A stretch of DNA of 64,000 nucleotides from Chitinophaga sp. Ak27 (GTDB taxonomy: Bacteria > Bacteroidota > Bacteroidia > Chitinophagales > Chitinophagaceae). Location: positions 124,001-188,000 of the forward strand of contig NZ_JABAOB010000001.1 in the NCBI RefSeq assembly GCF_012726295.1, read 5' to 3'. Within the stretch, counting starts at the first letter, position 1, and each line of letters begins with the position of its first letter. The notes below the pieces were generated by a model. The model was given only the letters and a program-made list of their open reading frames with translations, was not told the origin of the DNA and did not search any database. A program made the position numbers and the translations under genes. Positions 62,832 to 64,000 of the stretch are shown piece by piece.

Positions 62832-63188
62832 GTCGAAATTGATCCAGACTTTATTAAAAAATAAAACATTCAGCTTCTGCTGATAGCAAAAAAGTTGCGG
62901 CTATAAAAATATTCATGTATTTAATAACATGTTACCTTAAAATGTAAGCTCCAAAACATAGTCCATTTCCTGAGGTACCTTCTTCAGCAATAAAATCACG
63001 CCTTCTCTACTTTGTGAACCGTCAGGCAAAAATAGTTCTTTTCATCACCTTCTCTAAAAACGGTGGCCGGAGCATTAAAATAAGATTTAAATATACCCTG
63101 ATGATGAAATCAAAGTTATTCCGGTGCGTGAAGCCACGCGCCGGAATAATTATTCAGATATTAATCATCAATACATCCTTATTGTCCT
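62832..63188. other. Intercistronic gap in PUL 3
   Basis: These 357 bases between SusD and the first enzyme gene hold a strong hairpin (63116-63149) and otherwise AT-rich sequence without a coding frame. A promoter for the three enzyme genes is possible, but no clear consensus is seen. Confidence 0.5.
63116..63149 (-). terminator. Hairpin after SusD in PUL 3
   Basis: The 15-bp arms TTATTCCGGTGCGTG and CACGCGCCGGAATAA (one T-G pair) have loop AAGC and lie 39 bases past the SusD stop. They form a terminator or mRNA end between the transporter and enzyme genes. Confidence 0.82.
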
Positions 63189-64000
63189 TTAGGGGGTATC
63201 CCAACCCGGGTTTTGTGTAAGCATTTTATTACTCCTGGTAATATCTTCCAAAGGGATTGGTGCTAAATAATCCTTCTCAGGTCTAAATTTGAGCCCTGTT
63301 GGAAGTGTCAATTTCCATGGATCATAATAGCCTTTACTGTCCAACTGTTGAGACAGTGTGGTATTAGTAGCAGCGTCATAATCTGCAGGATCGTATCTAA
63401 ATCCACGGGGCCTTGCTGCATCGCCGCTAAATAAAGCATGTGCCCTCCATCGCTTCCAGTCGTCTGTCCTGTAACCTTCCCCAAACAGTTCGGTGTTTCT
63501 TTCATTGCGTACTATTGCCAGCATATTAGAAACTGCATATCCGTAATTGGGCCAGGTAGCATCTACCGTTGGTAAATTACCGGTTAAAGGAGGCATTCCA
63601 ACCCTTCCTCTGATCCTGTCTATATTATCTGTCAGATCTGGTAAAGCATTATTCAGCTCAACATAAGCCTCAACATAGTTGAGCATGATTTCAGGAACCC
63701 GGAAACAGATAGCTGATGTAGTTGGATTACCAGACTGATTGTTGTAATTAATATCAGGATTATTCCCTTTCTTTGGCCAGTAACCTGTAGCAGTAGCGTT
63801 ATAATAATTCGTGCCCAGGTATTCGCAAACAGTGTATACTCTGTTTGGCTCAAGTACATTATTAAAATGATCGCCCGGTACAAATATTGACTGTCCCAAA
63901 CGGGGATCCAATGCCGCTTTCAGATCAGTTAAACAGGAAGCTCCTTTCTTTGGGAATAACGCAACATTTGTGACATCTATTGTTTGCCCGTTTTTATCCA
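63189..64000 (-). CDS. SusD/RagB family protein, C-terminal part (PUL 3, runs off right edge)
   Basis: About 270 residues of a SusD C-terminal region are visible; the frame stays open to the window edge (DKNGQTIDVTN upstream of LDPRLGQSIF). Family marks are ICFRVPEIMLNYVEAYVELN, VRNERNTELFGEGYRTDDWK-RWRAHALF and the terminal YLAPIPLEDITRSNKMLTQN-PGW. Its SusC partner should lie just beyond the right edge on the same strand. It is upstream of the unclassified enzyme, DUF5703 and GH36-like genes, defining PUL 3. Confidence 0.92.
   Translation of the reverse strand, partial: DKNGQTIDVTNVALFPKKGASCLTDLKAALDPRLGQSIFVPGDHFNNVLEPNRVYTVCEYLGTNYYNATATGYWPKKGNNPDINYNNQSGNPTTSAICFRVPEIMLNYVEAYVELNNALPDLTDNIDRIRGRVGMPPLTGNLPTVDATWPNYGYAVSNMLAIVRNERNTELFGEGYRTDDWKRWRAHALFSGDAARPRGFRYDPADYDAATNTTLSQQLDSKGYYDPWKLTLPTGLKFRPEKDYLAPIPLEDITRSNKMLTQNPGWDTP

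Noticed and set aside
1..64000. CRISPR array, insertion sequences, integrases, rRNA
   Set aside because: No regular spaced repeats, transposase or recombinase motifs, or rRNA sequence were seen on either strand.

Overview
The window reads as chromosomal DNA of a Bacteroidota member, most likely a Chitinophaga-like member of the Chitinophagaceae. The grounds are three SusC/SusD polysaccharide-utilisation loci (PULs), an ECF sigma/FecR pair, promoters of the Bacteroidota type (TTG-N19-TAnnTTTG), near absence of Shine-Dalgarno sequences, and families typical of this group (DUF5995, DUF2461, DUF1801, DUF898 with M48, XRE-S24 repressor, baeRF/eRF1-like protein). No rRNA, insertion sequence, integrase or CRISPR array is visible. 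Two tRNA-Leu genes are present (anticodons CAG and CAA).

Layout. 1-2.9 kb: an AT-rich stretch with small minus-strand ORFs, a DUF5995 gene, an intact VOC gene, a decayed VOC paralogue and a Crp/Fnr regulator. 3.0-5.9 kb: a P-type ATPase with a universal-stress protein. 6.1-7.5 kb: an RteC-like protein and tRNA-Leu(CAG). 7.5-9.3 kb: a secreted CBM6-like module and an eRF1-like protein. 9.3-18.6 kb: PUL 1 (ECF sigma, FecR, SusC with STN domain, SusD, SusE, GH76). 18.8-24.2 kb: a PAS-LuxR regulator, a TlpA-like oxidoreductase, an XRE-S24 repressor, an ABC ATPase with a small membrane partner flanked by related palindromes, and a LigT-like protein. 24.2-34.4 kb: PUL 2 (SusC, SusD, GH92) with a large membrane-anchored sensor that ends in a SARP-like DNA-binding region. 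34.5-46 kb: housekeeping and small hypothetical genes, including a membrane/P-loop ATPase fusion and a possible small RNA. 46.1-51.0 kb: GbsR/MarR regulator with a TolC-HlyD-FtsX-ATPase efflux operon. 51.0-54.2 kb: a TetR regulon (MFS pump, alpha/beta hydrolase, TetR) with three matching operators. 54.2-55.8 kb: a lysine/alanine-dehydrogenase-like enzyme and tRNA-Leu(CAA). 56.1-64 kb: PUL 3, visibly AT-richer, with a GH36-like alpha-galactosidase, a DUF5703 protein, an unclassified enzyme and the end of a SusD gene that runs off the right edge.

How the genes work together. PUL 1 carries a GH76 endo-alpha-1,6-mannanase and PUL 2 a GH92 alpha-mannosidase. Together they could take apart a yeast-type alpha-mannan, GH92 trimming side chains and GH76 cutting the backbone. 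They appear to be controlled by two unrelated signalling routes: sigma/anti-sigma with an STN-bearing SusC, and a one-component membrane sensor with an STN-less SusC. PUL 3 looks like a separate catabolic locus, acting on an alpha-galactose-containing glycan of unknown identity. The two drug-efflux modules lie back to back (their last genes overlap tail to tail by 35 bp), and each has its own repressor with visible candidate operators.

All family names come from reading motifs and remembered family patterns. No database search was run.
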